Assembly: GCF_014192095.1 (NCBI RefSeq)
Contig: NZ_JACHXN010000033.1
Location: forward strand, 1-44,865
Direction: 5' to 3'
DNA from: Phyllobacterium trifolii
GTDB lineage: Bacteria > Pseudomonadota > Alphaproteobacteria > Rhizobiales > Rhizobiaceae
DNA length: 44,865 bases
The translations under genes and the position numbers were made by a program. Under the pieces are notes generated by a model, which ran no database searches, had not been told where the DNA came from, and was given only the letters and a program-made list of their open reading frames with translations. The first letter of the stretch is position 1, and every line of letters begins with the position of its first letter. Shown here in pieces: positions 7,766 to 16,582 of this stretch.

Positions 7766-8968
7766 ATGTTTGGGCAGAGGCGAAAACGTGTCGTTGTGGT
7801 CGGTGGTGGCATCGCTGGAAGTCTGATTGCATCAGGCCTTTCCGGACACGAGGACCTCGACGTGATCTGCCTGGAACGTGTGGGTGCCACCGACCATATG
7901 GATGCCGGCACAGGACTCAATATCGGACCGAATGCAATCAAGGCGCTCAAGGCCGCAATGCCCGAACGCGCCGAGGCGATCGTCGGAAACAGCCTGGCCT
8001 GGCAACGGTGGTCAATTGCCCTGACAAGTGGCCGCGTGCTTATGGATCTTCCGCTTGAAAATGTCGCCGACAACCCCGGCATTCGCATTCGCTGGGCCGA
8101 ACTCTATGCACTGTTGCGCAAGCCTCTCGGAGCTGCGATCCACTATGGCGCCGAACTCACCTCCTGCGGAAGGGATGGAGACGGGCTTTTCGTTGTCTAT
8201 CGGGACAAGTCTTCTATTGCAGAGAAGCGTATTGACAACATCGATCTGCTCATAGCCGGCGATGGACGCTATTCTAAAATTCGGGAACATTTCGTTTTAC
8301 TTGAAGAGCCGAGGTTTCTCGGGGTCTGCCTCTATCGTCTGCTTTTTCCTGCCGGTGCCGAATGCCCGATCGATGATTATGCTCAGTGGTTCAACGGTCC
8401 AAACCGGCTTCTGGCATTCCGTGTTCCGGGCGATTTTGTCTATTGCGCGGGCTCGTTCCCGATCGGCGACGATGGCATTGTGACTGAAGCGATGAAGACG
8501 CCTGCCGCCCTGCGTGAACGTTATACACCGGAGAGCGGTGTACTTTGTGCCGAAGCGGAGTATCTGGTCGATGCAATAGAACGATACGCCACCCGCATTC
8601 ACTGGGCACGACTTCAGGACGGCACAACACGCTATGATGCGGGGGAGGGTGTCCTTCTCGTGGGCGATGCCGCCCACCCCATGGTGCCGACGTTGGGGCA
8701 GGGCGCCACCCAGGCGGTCGAAGACGCCTGCGTTGTCGTCGACGAAATTCGGCGCGCACGCGCGGGTAGCGCTTCCCTTTCCGACGTGCCGCGCAAGGTC
8801 TCGGGAAGACGCACCGAACGGGCTGAATTTGTCGTCTCCTTCTCCCGGGAAGCGACCGACACGATGCTGGCAGGGGCCGATCCTGTTGCCGGAACCCTGA
8901 AAAAGCTTGAGCCCGCCTTCACGACCCGGCTCCAAAAGCTTTATCGCGATGTACCGGTGCCGCTATGA
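7766..8968 (+). CDS. FAD-dependent aromatic-ring/heterocycle monooxygenase (salicylate hydroxylase-like)
   Basis: This 400-residue class A flavoprotein monooxygenase is expected to hydroxylate an aromatic or heteroaromatic ring using NAD(P)H and oxygen. It has the dinucleotide motif VVVVGGGIAGSL (residues 9-20), the GDG motif LLIAGDGRYS (161-170) and the FAD ribityl motif VGDAAHPMVPTLGQG (299-313). The class includes salicylate, 6-hydroxynicotinate and urate hydroxylases, so an N-heterocycle substrate would be in character. GGAGAAGGG precedes ATG 7766. The stop overlaps the amidase start (ATGATGA), so the two are translationally coupled. Confidence 0.88.
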   Translation: MFGQRRKRVVVVGGGIAGSLIASGLSGHEDLDVICLERVGATDHMDAGTGLNIGPNAIKALKAAMPERAEAIVGNSLAWQRWSIALTSGRVLMDLPLENVADNPGIRIRWAELYALLRKPLGAAIHYGAELTSCGRDGDGLFVVYRDKSSIAEKRIDNIDLLIAGDGRYSKIREHFVLLEEPRFLGVCLYRLLFPAGAECPIDDYAQWFNGPNRLLAFRVPGDFVYCAGSFPIGDDGIVTEAMKTPAALRERYTPESGVLCAEAEYLVDAIERYATRIHWARLQDGTTRYDAGEGVLLVGDAAHPMVPTLGQGATQAVEDACVVVDEIRRARAGSASLSDVPRKVSGRRTERAEFVVSFSREATDTMLAGADPVAGTLKKLEPAFTTRLQKLYRDVPVPL

Positions 8969-10380
8969 TGAGTACTGAACCATGGGAACTCACGGCGACC
9001 GCGCTGCTGGATGGCTACCGATCCGGCACAATTTCGCCGATTGAGGTTTTGTCTTCGGTGCAGGCGCGCCTGGATGCGGTCAACCCCGCGATCAATGCGA
9101 TTGTTGCGCAATATCCCAACGCTGCCCGTGCTCAGGCCGCGGCGTCTGGAGCCCGTTGGCAATCAGGTGAGCCATTATCTGTGCTCGACGGGATTCCGAT
9201 TACGATCAAAGACAATCTTTGGGCTGCGGGATTACCTGCGACCTGGGGAAGCAAGCTTTATGCAGGATTCGTACCGGCCACTGATGAGGCGCCCGTGAGA
9301 CGTTTGCGTGCCGCAGGAGCCGTCTTCGTCGGCAAAACAAATGTCCCGGAGTTCACCCTGCAAGGCCATGCCTCCAATCTGGTTTTTGGCACGACCAGAA
9401 ATCCCCATGCGCCACAAATGACTCCTGGCGGATCGACGGGTGGCGGAGCGGCGGCTGTTGCGGTTGGGATAGGTCCGATCGCCATCGGGACGGATGGCGG
9501 CGGCTCCTTGCGGCGGCCAGCCGCGCATTGCGGCCTCTATGCGTTCAAGCCTTCCATCGGCCAGGTCGCAAGACATGGTGGCTTTCCGCAAATCCTTGCA
9601 GATTTTGAGGTCGTGGGTCCGGTTGGCCGGAGTGTCGAGGATATCGCCGCGGTCATCTCTATCCTACGCGGTTATGATGCGCTTGATCCGTCCTCGCTTT
9701 CGGCTCTTGCCCCGGCGCAACCTTTCCCGGCACGCGCGCGGATTGCCTATCTGCCGAAAATGGGATCTGCGCCTGTGGATCCCTTGATCGCGGAAGCTTC
9801 CGATGCATTTGCTGCTCAGCTTGAAGAGGCCGGGCACTACGTTGAAACGATCGAAACGCCCTATGACGCAGACAGAGTGGCATCCGCCTGGTCCACCATC
9901 GCGGCAGCTGGCTTGAACTGGCATTTGAACGCTCTCGGTACTCGGGAAGGGGCGGGAACGAACGCGTTGACACTCGACGCTCAGGGCGCTTCCCGTACCG
10001 CGGCAGACTATGCCGGCGCCATGGCAGTATCGCTCGCTGCGCGTTCGGATGCCGGCGAACTTTTCTCCCGGTTCGACCTGCTTTTGTGTCCTTCGATAGC
10101 GGCCCTTGCCTGGCCAGCCGAAGACGCCTTCCCGACAGAAATCGACGGCCAGCCGGTCGGTCCGCGTGGCCACGCCGTTTTCACCGGCTGGATGAACGTG
10201 ACCGGCGTTCCGGCGATCAACATCCCGGTAGCCATGACCTCCGACAGAGGTGGCATCGGGATGCAACTCGTGGCCGCCGTCGGGCAGGACACGGCTCTAC
10301 TCGAATTCGTGCGCAACTTGCCGGCCGTTCGGGCTTTCAGCCCAGCCGGACTTTCCAGGAGATTTGACGAACATGGCTGA
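8965..10380 (+). CDS. Amidase-signature family amidohydrolase
   Basis: This 471-residue amidase of the Ser-cisSer-Lys class shows the lysine in GIPITIKDNLWA (about residue 77), the glycine-serine-rich loop TPGGSTGGGAAAVAVG, which keeps the first serine of the usual GGSS motif, and the nucleophile region IGTDGGGSLRRPAA. All catalytic positions appear present. The family includes AtzE and AtzF, which act after AtzD in cyanuric acid breakdown, and other ureide/carboxamide hydrolases. Its place after a ring-opening amidohydrolase suggests it cuts the linear amide produced. The start may be ATG 8965 or ATG 8968. The gene overlaps its neighbours at both ends, indicating one operon. Confidence 0.9.
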   Translation: MMSTEPWELTATALLDGYRSGTISPIEVLSSVQARLDAVNPAINAIVAQYPNAARAQAAASGARWQSGEPLSVLDGIPITIKDNLWAAGLPATWGSKLYAGFVPATDEAPVRRLRAAGAVFVGKTNVPEFTLQGHASNLVFGTTRNPHAPQMTPGGSTGGGAAAVAVGIGPIAIGTDGGGSLRRPAAHCGLYAFKPSIGQVARHGGFPQILADFEVVGPVGRSVEDIAAVISILRGYDALDPSSLSALAPAQPFPARARIAYLPKMGSAPVDPLIAEASDAFAAQLEEAGHYVETIETPYDADRVASAWSTIAAAGLNWHLNALGTREGAGTNALTLDAQGASRTAADYAGAMAVSLAARSDAGELFSRFDLLLCPSIAALAWPAEDAFPTEIDGQPVGPRGHAVFTGWMNVTGVPAINIPVAMTSDRGGIGMQLVAAVGQDTALLEFVRNLPAVRAFSPAGLSRRFDEHG

Positions 10381-11116
10381 TTTTACGGGCAAGGTAGTGA
10401 TCGTAACAGGCGCCGGCGACGGGATCGGCCGCGCCGCAGCCCGTGAATTCGCCGAAAAGGATGCGAAACTGGTGCTCATCGACATAAAGGGTGTCGAAGC
10501 AATCGCGGAAGAACTACGCGGTAAAGATTGTGAAGTTATCGCCGCATCGATGGATGTCCGGGACGCAGCGGCTTGGGACAGCCTGGTCGGCGATGTGCTC
10601 GCACGGTTCGGGACAATCGATGCACTGGTCAACAATGCCGGTGTTGCCGTTCCGGGAGATACCGCGGCCGACGTTTCCGAGGAAGTTTGGGACAAGATTA
10701 TGGACGTCAATGCCAAGGGCGTCTGGCTTGGCATGAGAGCAGTTTTGCCAACCATGATCAGCAAAAAGAGCGGCAAGATCTGCAATGTGGCATCAACGGC
10801 AGCCCATATCGGCCTCAAGAATGCGGCAGCCTACTGTGCATCCAAAGGTGCGGTGCTGGCACTCACGCGCCAGGCAGGTGTGCAATATGCACCGCTGAAT
10901 ATTCAGATCAATTCCGTTTCACCCGGCACGACCATGACCGGGCTACAGCGGGATGTAACGGAAGAGCAGCGTGCGGCATTCCTGCCGCTCACCCCGATTG
11001 GCCGCTTTGCAGCATCGGAAGAAGTGTCCGCGGTCATCGTCTTCCTGTGCTCGACCGGCTCCTCTTTCATGACCGGCGCCGATGTCAGCATCGACGGCGG
11101 AATGGTTGCGCTATGA
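10373..11116 (+). CDS. Short-chain dehydrogenase/reductase (classical SDR)
   Basis: This 247-residue classical SDR has the NAD(P) motif VTGAGDGIG at residues 11-19, NNAG near residue 86, catalytic Ser in VASTAAH, YxxxK in YCASKGAVL, and the C-terminal end SIDGGMVAL. An acidic residue after the second strand (LVLIDIKG) favours NAD over NADP. ATG 10373 is preceded by AGGAG and lies inside the amidase gene; the epimerase-like gene starts in its stop codon (ATGA). It probably oxidises or reduces a hydroxy/oxo intermediate of the same pathway. The exact substrate is unknown. Confidence 0.88.
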   Translation: MADFTGKVVIVTGAGDGIGRAAAREFAEKDAKLVLIDIKGVEAIAEELRGKDCEVIAASMDVRDAAAWDSLVGDVLARFGTIDALVNNAGVAVPGDTAADVSEEVWDKIMDVNAKGVWLGMRAVLPTMISKKSGKICNVASTAAHIGLKNAAAYCASKGAVLALTRQAGVQYAPLNIQINSVSPGTTMTGLQRDVTEEQRAAFLPLTPIGRFAASEEVSAVIVFLCSTGSSFMTGADVSIDGGMVAL

Positions 11117-12021
11117 GGGTTCTGATGACCGGAAGTGCGGGGTTGATCGGAATGGCCGCCCGACAAACTCTTGCGGCAGCCGGGCATACAGTGACCGCGA
11201 TTGACGTCACGGACTTCGGGCGTGGTGACAGCGAGATTCAGATTATGGGGTTGGCCGATAGGGATGCACTCGACAGGCTTATCAGGCAGAATGCCATCGA
11301 AGCCATCATCCACTGTGCAGCCATTTCAGGTCCCATGATGGCGCGGGGCGATCCGCTGAAGATCGTTGCGGTTAACATCGACTCGACCGCTTTGCTGCTT
11401 GATCTGGCCCGTATCCATGGGATGAAGCGTTTTGTGTTCTGCTCGTCGATCAGTGTCTACGGAGATGCGGGCATGGTTAGGATTGACGAGGAGACCGCAC
11501 TTCATCCGACCTCCGTCTATGGTGCCAGCAAGGTCGCATGCGAACAATTAATCGAAGGCTTCGCTACCGAATACGGCGTTGAAGGCGTAAGCCTCAGGAT
11601 CGGCCGCGTCTATGGTCCGTATCGCCGCGCAAATTGCTGTCTCAACGACATCGTCCGAAATGCTGCTGCAGGGCGGAAAACGACTATCCCTTGCGATCTT
11701 GGCTTCGTCTATCACTATGTCCATGTCGACGATGTCGCCGCAGCGATAGCCGCCGCACTTGTAGCACCCCAGTACCCAAGGCGCAGTTACAATGTTGGCT
11801 CTGGTGAAGCATTGACCATGCCGCAGATCGCTGAGATCGCGGTGCAAACGATCCGGGGTGCCGAAATCGAACTTGTGCCGGGCGCCGATGATGTTCCCGA
11901 TGTGCAGATGACCTTTGACGTTGGTCGCATCGGGCATGATCTCAACTGGCATCCCCAAATCCGACTTGCTTCCGGGCTTAAAAATTATCGGGATGCCATT
12001 GTAGCAGGACGATCGGCTTAA
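11113..12021 (+). CDS. NAD-dependent epimerase/dehydratase (extended SDR)
   Basis: This 302-residue extended SDR has the motif MTGSAGLIGMAA at residues 5-16, a substrate loop HCAAISGP, catalytic Ser region VFCSSISVYGD and the YxxxK motif VYGASKVACEQ, followed by RIGRVYGPYRR. It overlaps the preceding SDR by four bases and is the last gene of the run; the sequence after it is IS and gene debris. The family acts on nucleotide sugars or on sugar acids and hydroxyacids. In this setting a sugar-like side group or a small hydroxyacid product is plausible but not shown. Confidence 0.85.
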   Translation: MRVLMTGSAGLIGMAARQTLAAAGHTVTAIDVTDFGRGDSEIQIMGLADRDALDRLIRQNAIEAIIHCAAISGPMMARGDPLKIVAVNIDSTALLLDLARIHGMKRFVFCSSISVYGDAGMVRIDEETALHPTSVYGASKVACEQLIEGFATEYGVEGVSLRIGRVYGPYRRANCCLNDIVRNAAAGRKTTIPCDLGFVYHYVHVDDVAAAIAAALVAPQYPRRSYNVGSGEALTMPQIAEIAVQTIRGAEIELVPGADDVPDVQMTFDVGRIGHDLNWHPQIRLASGLKNYRDAIVAGRSA

Positions 12022-12270
12022 AGGGTGGCCGATCATCGATGGATGTTTAGATCATAAAAAATCGGACAGCATGGATCCGCATCCCATGTTGTACGGTCTG
12101 AAAAGCAAAGGATGTAGATGCTCCGACTTATAGAGGTCAGCGTTTCGAGAACGCCCTGAACAGGCAGAGCTGTGACCCCCAATTCACCGATTGGCCACTA
12201 CAGATTTCTAGATAAAAAACAAAGTGCACCTGATCGGCATTTTCAAACGAACGATTACAGCTGCTTCCTG

Positions 12271-12556
12271 CAGCTTCGCATAGTAGGCGACGGCAGCCTC
12301 CAGGAAGGCAACGGCGCTCTCTTTGCGCTCATCTGGCATGACCTGCACAAAGCGACCCGCGAAGCGTCATCAATGCAGACGTGGACGAACTCCCAGCCGA
12401 TGCCCAGATGGCGGTTGACAACGCCCGTTTGCCGTCCGGTGATGCGGTGTCCCACCGAGCCAATACGGCCAAGCTTCTTAATGTCGAGATGAATGAGTTC
12501 GCCCGGATGTTCCCGTTCATAGCGGCGCACGGGTTCGGGATCCAGGGGCGCTCAGT
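12271..12556 (-). mobile_element. IS481-type transposase relic, frameshifted
   Basis: The minus strand encodes a stretch highly typical of IS481/integrase-core transposases: PEPVRRYEREHPGELIH, then DIKKLGRIGSVGHRITG, then GIGWEFVHVCIDDASRVA. After SRVA one base is missing, and the homology continues in another frame as VQVMPDERKESAVAFLEAAV and YYAKL, ending near 12271. Both the helix-turn-helix N-terminus and the rest of the DDE domain are absent. It is a non-functional fragment. No terminal repeats were recognised. The 250 bases between the epimerase gene and this relic show nothing recognisable. Confidence 0.8.
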
Positions 12557-12620
12557 GTGGGCAGTATCCTTGAATACCCTAACGGGGCTTCCGTTCCGTT
12601 CCGGAAACACTTCGACTGTC

Positions 12621-12935
12621 GGGGCCAATTTTGGCCTGAGGGGAGTGGGCTACGTATTGAGGATTCTAATACCGGCGGCATTTCCCGCGATTCTGGCAGG
12701 TCTAAAGATTGGTTGGGCTTTCGCTTGGCGTACACTCGTTGCGGCTGAATTGGTATTCGGAGTTTCCTCTGGCTCGGGCGGGCTCGGCTGGTACATTTTT
12801 GAGGCGCGTTCAGAGCTCGATACTTCTAAAGTATTCGCTGGGCTGTTTGCAGTCATCCTGATCGGCTTGTTTGTTGAGTCCGTCCCCATGGGCCTGAAAC
12901 ACGTTCAACGTCTGAACGCCGAAACTTCCCTGCCG
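12621..12935 (+). pseudogene. C-terminal fragment of SsuC/TauC-like ABC permease
   Basis: An open stretch here reads as the last part of a binding-protein-dependent permease: LRILIPAAFPAILAGLKIGW, then AWRTLVAAELVFG, GLGWYIFEARSELDTSKVF and a final hydrophobic segment ending in LFVESVPMGLKHVQ. This matches the EAA loop and last two membrane helices of nitrate/sulfonate/taurine-type permeases. The N-terminal two thirds and any partner ATPase or binding protein are missing, and the frame runs on into unrelated sequence. The IS481 relic lies directly before it. The remaining 280 bases up to the LysR gene show nothing I recognise. Confidence 0.7.
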
Positions 12936-13217
12936 GGACGTGAGCCGAGCCATTCCGTTGATGGGGTTGCATCGCTGTCTCAGCTCAATGCGTCGTCCAA
13001 ATTGAAGGCTCGTTCCGCGAAGCTCGATCCTGCGGCGGCTAATGTCGACCGCGAAGACAGCCATGCAACCGGCAGTGTCGTTTCAACATCAGAATGCTTG
13101 ACACCCCACGTGCGATTAGACAACTCCATCAGAACCTTACCACTCACTGCAGATTGCACGCTTGTAACCGAACCCACTAACAGCGAAGGCGAAAGAAGAA
13201 CGCACGATCCATCACTC

Positions 13218-14117
13218 TCATGTTGTGAAGTATTCCATCGATCGCGTAACCCGCTCAAAAACGCGGATCAATGCTGTCGTTCGAGCGGGGTCCGATGTGG
13301 CGCGATCTGCTATGAATACGCGGCCATCCTCTAGAGGAGGTCGCGACACCAGTGTCTTTATGGTATCCGCCAACGGGTAGGCTTCGATCATTTTTGCTGG
13401 AAATGCTCCTATCCCTATACCCGACCCCACAAGCTGCAACGCCGCATTCAAGCTTGAGCACACGCAAAGAGACCCCGGCTGCTGTTGTCCGTCGCCAAAC
13501 CAGCCGATCGTTAATCGATACATCGCCGTGGTAGGAGGCGTCGTAATGATCGTGAGATGCGCTAGATCATGTGGCGTTTCGCCGGTCTTACCGTACATTG
13601 CCGCAGGTATCGCCCATACATTTGGCTGAAGGCCCAACGCTGACAAGCGAACATCGCGCAATCCGATCGGATCAACCAACGCGGCCAAATCAAGGCTGCC
13701 GTCGGCAAGTGTCTGCTCAAGACCTGCGCTTGTTCCGACGGTCCACTCCGGCCTTAGCAGCGGAAAGTCGGTTTCGAGCCCTGCGATAAGATGAGGCAGG
13801 CATGCGACCGCGAAGCCTTCCGCGAGGCCGATACGAAGCACACCGGCTATTTCAGGTGCCTGAGATGACTTTTGCAGTTCGCGATAGGCATCCAGAACGG
13901 CTTTGACATGACCGAGAAAAGTGTGGCCTGCACGGGTGAGCCTGACGCCACGACCATGACGCTCCAATATGGGTGAGGCCAACTCGCCTTCAAGTTGCCT
14001 CAACCGCAGTGACAACGTCGGCTGAGCGAGGTTTAATTGGTCCGCTGCTTTTTGAACCGAGCCCAGTTCCGCTGTCCAAAAGAATGCCTCAAGCTGAGGA
14101 ATTGAAATTCGATTCAT
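13218..14117 (-). CDS. LysR-family transcriptional regulator
   Basis: This 299-residue LysR regulator has an N-terminal winged helix (PQLEAFFWTAELGSVQKAAD, then LNLAQPTLSLRLRQLE) and a two-lobed effector domain from about residue 90. It is divergent from the MFS carrier at 14251 with 133 bases between the start codons, the standard LysR layout, so it very likely controls the carrier and the HD-hydrolase gene. Start ATG 14117 fits family spacing. The effector is unknown. Confidence 0.88.
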   Translation of the reverse strand: MNRISIPQLEAFFWTAELGSVQKAADQLNLAQPTLSLRLRQLEGELASPILERHGRGVRLTRAGHTFLGHVKAVLDAYRELQKSSQAPEIAGVLRIGLAEGFAVACLPHLIAGLETDFPLLRPEWTVGTSAGLEQTLADGSLDLAALVDPIGLRDVRLSALGLQPNVWAIPAAMYGKTGETPHDLAHLTIITTPPTTAMYRLTIGWFGDGQQQPGSLCVCSSLNAALQLVGSGIGIGAFPAKMIEAYPLADTIKTLVSRPPLEDGRVFIADRATSDPARTTALIRVFERVTRSMEYFTT

Positions 14118-14130
14118 AGAATTTTCCTAT
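14116..14130. promoter_or_regulatory. Candidate LysR site ATAG-N7-CTAT at the regulator start
   Basis: The interrupted palindrome ATAG-N7-CTAT overlaps the LysR start codon, and a second CTATACATCTAT lies near 14170. T-N11-A-type dyads at this position often serve negative autoregulation. This is weak, pattern-only evidence. Confidence 0.25.
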
Positions 14131-14250
14131 GAGTCAGCGGTTAAATATCTCATTAGACTGACCTTCCCTATACATCTATGAAGCTCGCCATTATTCGGCA
14201 ATAGGCAAAACGCCCGATTGTTGGATGAAGATCTAAAGGGAGGACTTATT

Positions 14251-15531
14251 GTGACATACAGACGAGCTTGGATCGCGCTCCTGATTTTTACCGCGGTCAT
14301 TATCAATTATATGGACCGAATTGCTCTTTCCGTAGCGGCGAAACCGATCGCGGCGGAATTCGGGTTTTCACCCATCCAGATGGGTTATCTTTTCTCCGGA
14401 TTTCTGTGGACGTACGTTATCTGTCTTATTCCAATCGGGCTAATCGTGGAAAAAGTCGGTGCAAAGCGCATGGTTGGGGGAGGCATCGCAATCTGGTCTG
14501 CAGCAACTGCTGTGACGGCGATGACCACAGGTTTCGCCTCGATCCTTGCTGCCCGCTTAATCATGGGGGCAAGTGAAGCAACAACGTTTCCGGCGTGCGG
14601 CCGCATTATACGCGACTGGTTTCCCGAACGGGAGCGCGGCCTCGTTACCACACTCTTCAATGGTGGCTCATCGGCCGGGCCCGCGATTGGTGCGATGGTC
14701 GCTGCAGCTTTGGTCAGCTCTTTTGGATGGCGAATCTCGTTTGTGGTTCTTGGCGCTCTTGGCTTCGTATGGCTGGCCGCGTGGTTGTACTGGTACGGCC
14801 AACCGGAAAACGTGATCTGGCTTCCTGAAACTGAAAGACAAAAAATTATCTCAAAGCGGAACGGCGAACTGGCCACGAACGTAGGCGACGATCCTGCGCC
14901 ATCTTCCCTTCGCTACCTGCTTTCTCAGACCAGCATTTGGGGATTGGTAATAACCCAGGCTTGCCTTGTTTATACCGCATACCTATTCCTGACGTGGCTG
15001 CCCACTTTCCTGCAATCCACGCGGGAGCTTTCTACCATGAACACGGGATATCTTACCGCTGTTCCCTATCTGATCACCATGCTCTTCGGACTGACTATTG
15101 CGTGGACCAGCGATCGGGCACTTTCATCGGCAGCAATCCAGGCCGGAAAGCGCCGCAATTTCATCGCGGCCATGGCCGTTCTTTCCTTGTTGATTCTTTT
15201 GGCTCCTGTTGTCGGCAGTCTCTGGCAATTGTTGTTGATCCTAACTCTCGTCCTGACGGGGTCGACCACCGGGGCTGGTCTTAACTTCACCTTGGCAAGT
15301 GACCTGTTGCGCAACCCAAGGGATGTCTCGCGGGTTATCGCTATCACAGCATTCGGTGGGAATCTTTTCGGCCTTATTGCCCCGATCATCACCGGCTATG
15401 TCGTGTCGGGCACCGGCGGCTACACCTGGGCGTTCCGTATCGCTGCAGTGTTGTTACTGTGTGGGGCGTTTGCCACGCTGCTCATGACCCGAAAGCCTAT
15501 CGAATCTGAATATGGACCTCGCAAACCGTAA
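14251..15531 (+). CDS. MFS transporter, anion:cation symporter (ACS)-type
   Basis: This carrier of about 426 residues has twelve hydrophobic segments split by a central hydrophilic loop (near residues 195-225). Typical ACS features include NYMDRIALSVAAKPI in helix 1, the loop motif GLIVEKVGAKRMVGGG, and GASEATTFPACGRIIRDWFP. The family imports organic anions such as hexuronates, glucarate, tartrate and aromatic acids. I choose GTG 14251 because GGGAGG precedes it by seven bases; an ATG at 14218 would add an unneeded N-terminal tail. It is divergent from the LysR gene and followed by an HD-domain gene. The substrate is unknown. Confidence 0.85.
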   Translation: MTYRRAWIALLIFTAVIINYMDRIALSVAAKPIAAEFGFSPIQMGYLFSGFLWTYVICLIPIGLIVEKVGAKRMVGGGIAIWSAATAVTAMTTGFASILAARLIMGASEATTFPACGRIIRDWFPERERGLVTTLFNGGSSAGPAIGAMVAAALVSSFGWRISFVVLGALGFVWLAAWLYWYGQPENVIWLPETERQKIISKRNGELATNVGDDPAPSSLRYLLSQTSIWGLVITQACLVYTAYLFLTWLPTFLQSTRELSTMNTGYLTAVPYLITMLFGLTIAWTSDRALSSAAIQAGKRRNFIAAMAVLSLLILLAPVVGSLWQLLLILTLVLTGSTTGAGLNFTLASDLLRNPRDVSRVIAITAFGGNLFGLIAPIITGYVVSGTGGYTWAFRIAAVLLLCGAFATLLMTRKPIESEYGPRKP

Positions 15532-15574
15532 GGCGAGGTCGCCCACGCACGTCCACCCGCTCAATGGAACAAAC

Positions 15575-16231
15575 ATGACCTACCATTACGCACAATTGCG
15601 GCGACCGATCACCGCCCAAACCAGACAGACCGTAGTTGAGGATTTTCCCGAAATTTCGTTGATCCCTGATGACGACTTGCGGGTGAAGGTTGTCGAAGCT
15701 TGGAGCTACGCGCTGTGCTGTTCTGATTTCCAACGCATCACCGACATACCGCCGGAAGGCAATCCGGGCGCTCCAGTTCTACGACAGGGAACGCAGGCCG
15801 ATCACATTCGAGGCGTCTTACGCTATGCGAAGGCAATTGGGTTGGAGTTCGAAACTGCCTATCCCGAGACAGCAATCGATTGGAATATCTTGCTCGCAGG
15901 CGCAGCGTGCCACGATGTGGGGAAGCCATACGAATTTGATCCCGCCAATCGTGCGCGTTGGGCCCAGTCCCCTGCCGATGCGGGCTCTCCGACATTCCGG
16001 CATTCTGTTTTTGGCATGCATGTTTGCCTGATGACAGGTTTGCCAGAGGAAGTGGCGCACATAGCAGTGGGGCATTCTTTCGAAGGACTTCATATGGGCG
16101 TCAGCGCTGAGTGCACCATCGTTCGGCAAGCTGATCACGGTTGGTGGCATATCGCCGGAGCGCTGGGACTGGTGACCGCCGAGTCCGTGGGCGCGATCTC
16201 CGGCAATCTTCGGGCCCGCATTATAAAATGA
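15575..16231 (+). CDS. HD-domain phosphohydrolase-like protein
   Basis: This 218-residue soluble protein has the metal-binding pattern of HD hydrolases: an upstream His in [11 protein letters not shown], the HD doublet in [11 protein letters not shown], His in [11 protein letters not shown] and later VGHSFEG. An ATG at 15575 gives a sensible N-terminus; the in-frame ATG at 15512 would overlap the MFS gene. It follows the MFS carrier by 43 bases and is likely co-transcribed under the LysR regulator. HD proteins hydrolyse phosphoesters or, in some catabolic branches, cleave or hydrate small molecules. The role here is unknown; the pairing with a carrier suggests a small imported metabolite, not signalling. 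Confidence 0.78.
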   Translation: MTYHYAQLRRPITAQTRQTVVEDFPEISLIPDDDLRVKVVEAWSYALCCSDFQRITDIPPEGNPGAPVLRQGTQADHIRGVLRYAKAIGLEFETAYPETAIDWNILLAGAACHDVGKPYEFDPANRARWAQSPADAGSPTFRHSVFGMHVCLMTGLPEEVAHIAVGHSFEGLHMGVSAECTIVRQADHGWWHIAGALGLVTAESVGAISGNLRARIIK

Positions 16232-16314
16232 TTGAATTACCGACTGTCAAAAGTGTTGTAGTTCGGATGAAGCCCAACCATTCAACCGCGGCGGCTGGGT
16301 GCTGGTTGAAGGAA

Positions 16315-16464
16315 GCTAATCGACAAAAGGGACGCACCCCCGCTGGACGCTGGGGAAGGCCCGAGGAACTGATCGGCACCGCGGTTTTTCTCGCTTCAAA
16401 CGCCTCCGGCTTTGTTAACGGCCAGATAATCTATGTAGATGGCGGTATTCTTTCAGTTGTGTGA
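16315..16464 (+). pseudogene. C-terminal fragment of SDR (gluconate 5-dehydrogenase-like)
   Basis: The frame ending at 16464 carries [20 protein letters not shown] followed by [18 protein letters not shown] and a short tail. This is the unmistakable C-terminus of a classical SDR and is closest in wording to gluconate 5-dehydrogenase-type enzymes. The cofactor-binding and catalytic parts are absent; sequence before about 16315 does not continue the fold. It is a remnant of a lost sugar-acid catabolic gene just upstream of a truncated aldolase gene. Confidence 0.75.
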
Positions 16465-16527
16465 ATGAGAGCAAGCGATATCGGGTAACGGTGGATGAAA
16501 ATCCTTTGACAACGCATAACCGTAACC

Positions 16528-16550
16528 TCACACCGGGATTGTAGGTGTGA
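16528..16550. promoter_or_regulatory. Inverted repeat TCACACC-N9-GGTGTGA before the aldolase remnant
   Basis: A perfect 7-base dyad lies 33 bases before the aldolase start, shortly after a TTGAC word at 16506-16510 that could be a -35 element. It looks like an operator surviving from a once regulated operon. It could alternatively be an RNA hairpin in the leader. Confidence 0.35.
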
Positions 16551-16582
16551 CGCATCAATAGTTGGCATAAAGGAGAACAAAA

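Noticed and set aside
6822..7832. 336-codon open frame on the minus strand
   Set aside because: Antisense to the complete ring-opening amidohydrolase; composition and lack of motifs mark it as a shadow.
12935..13334. Continuation of the permease-fragment reading frame
   Set aside because: After about 12935 the translation loses any permease character and runs antisense into the end of the LysR gene, so it is treated as non-coding.
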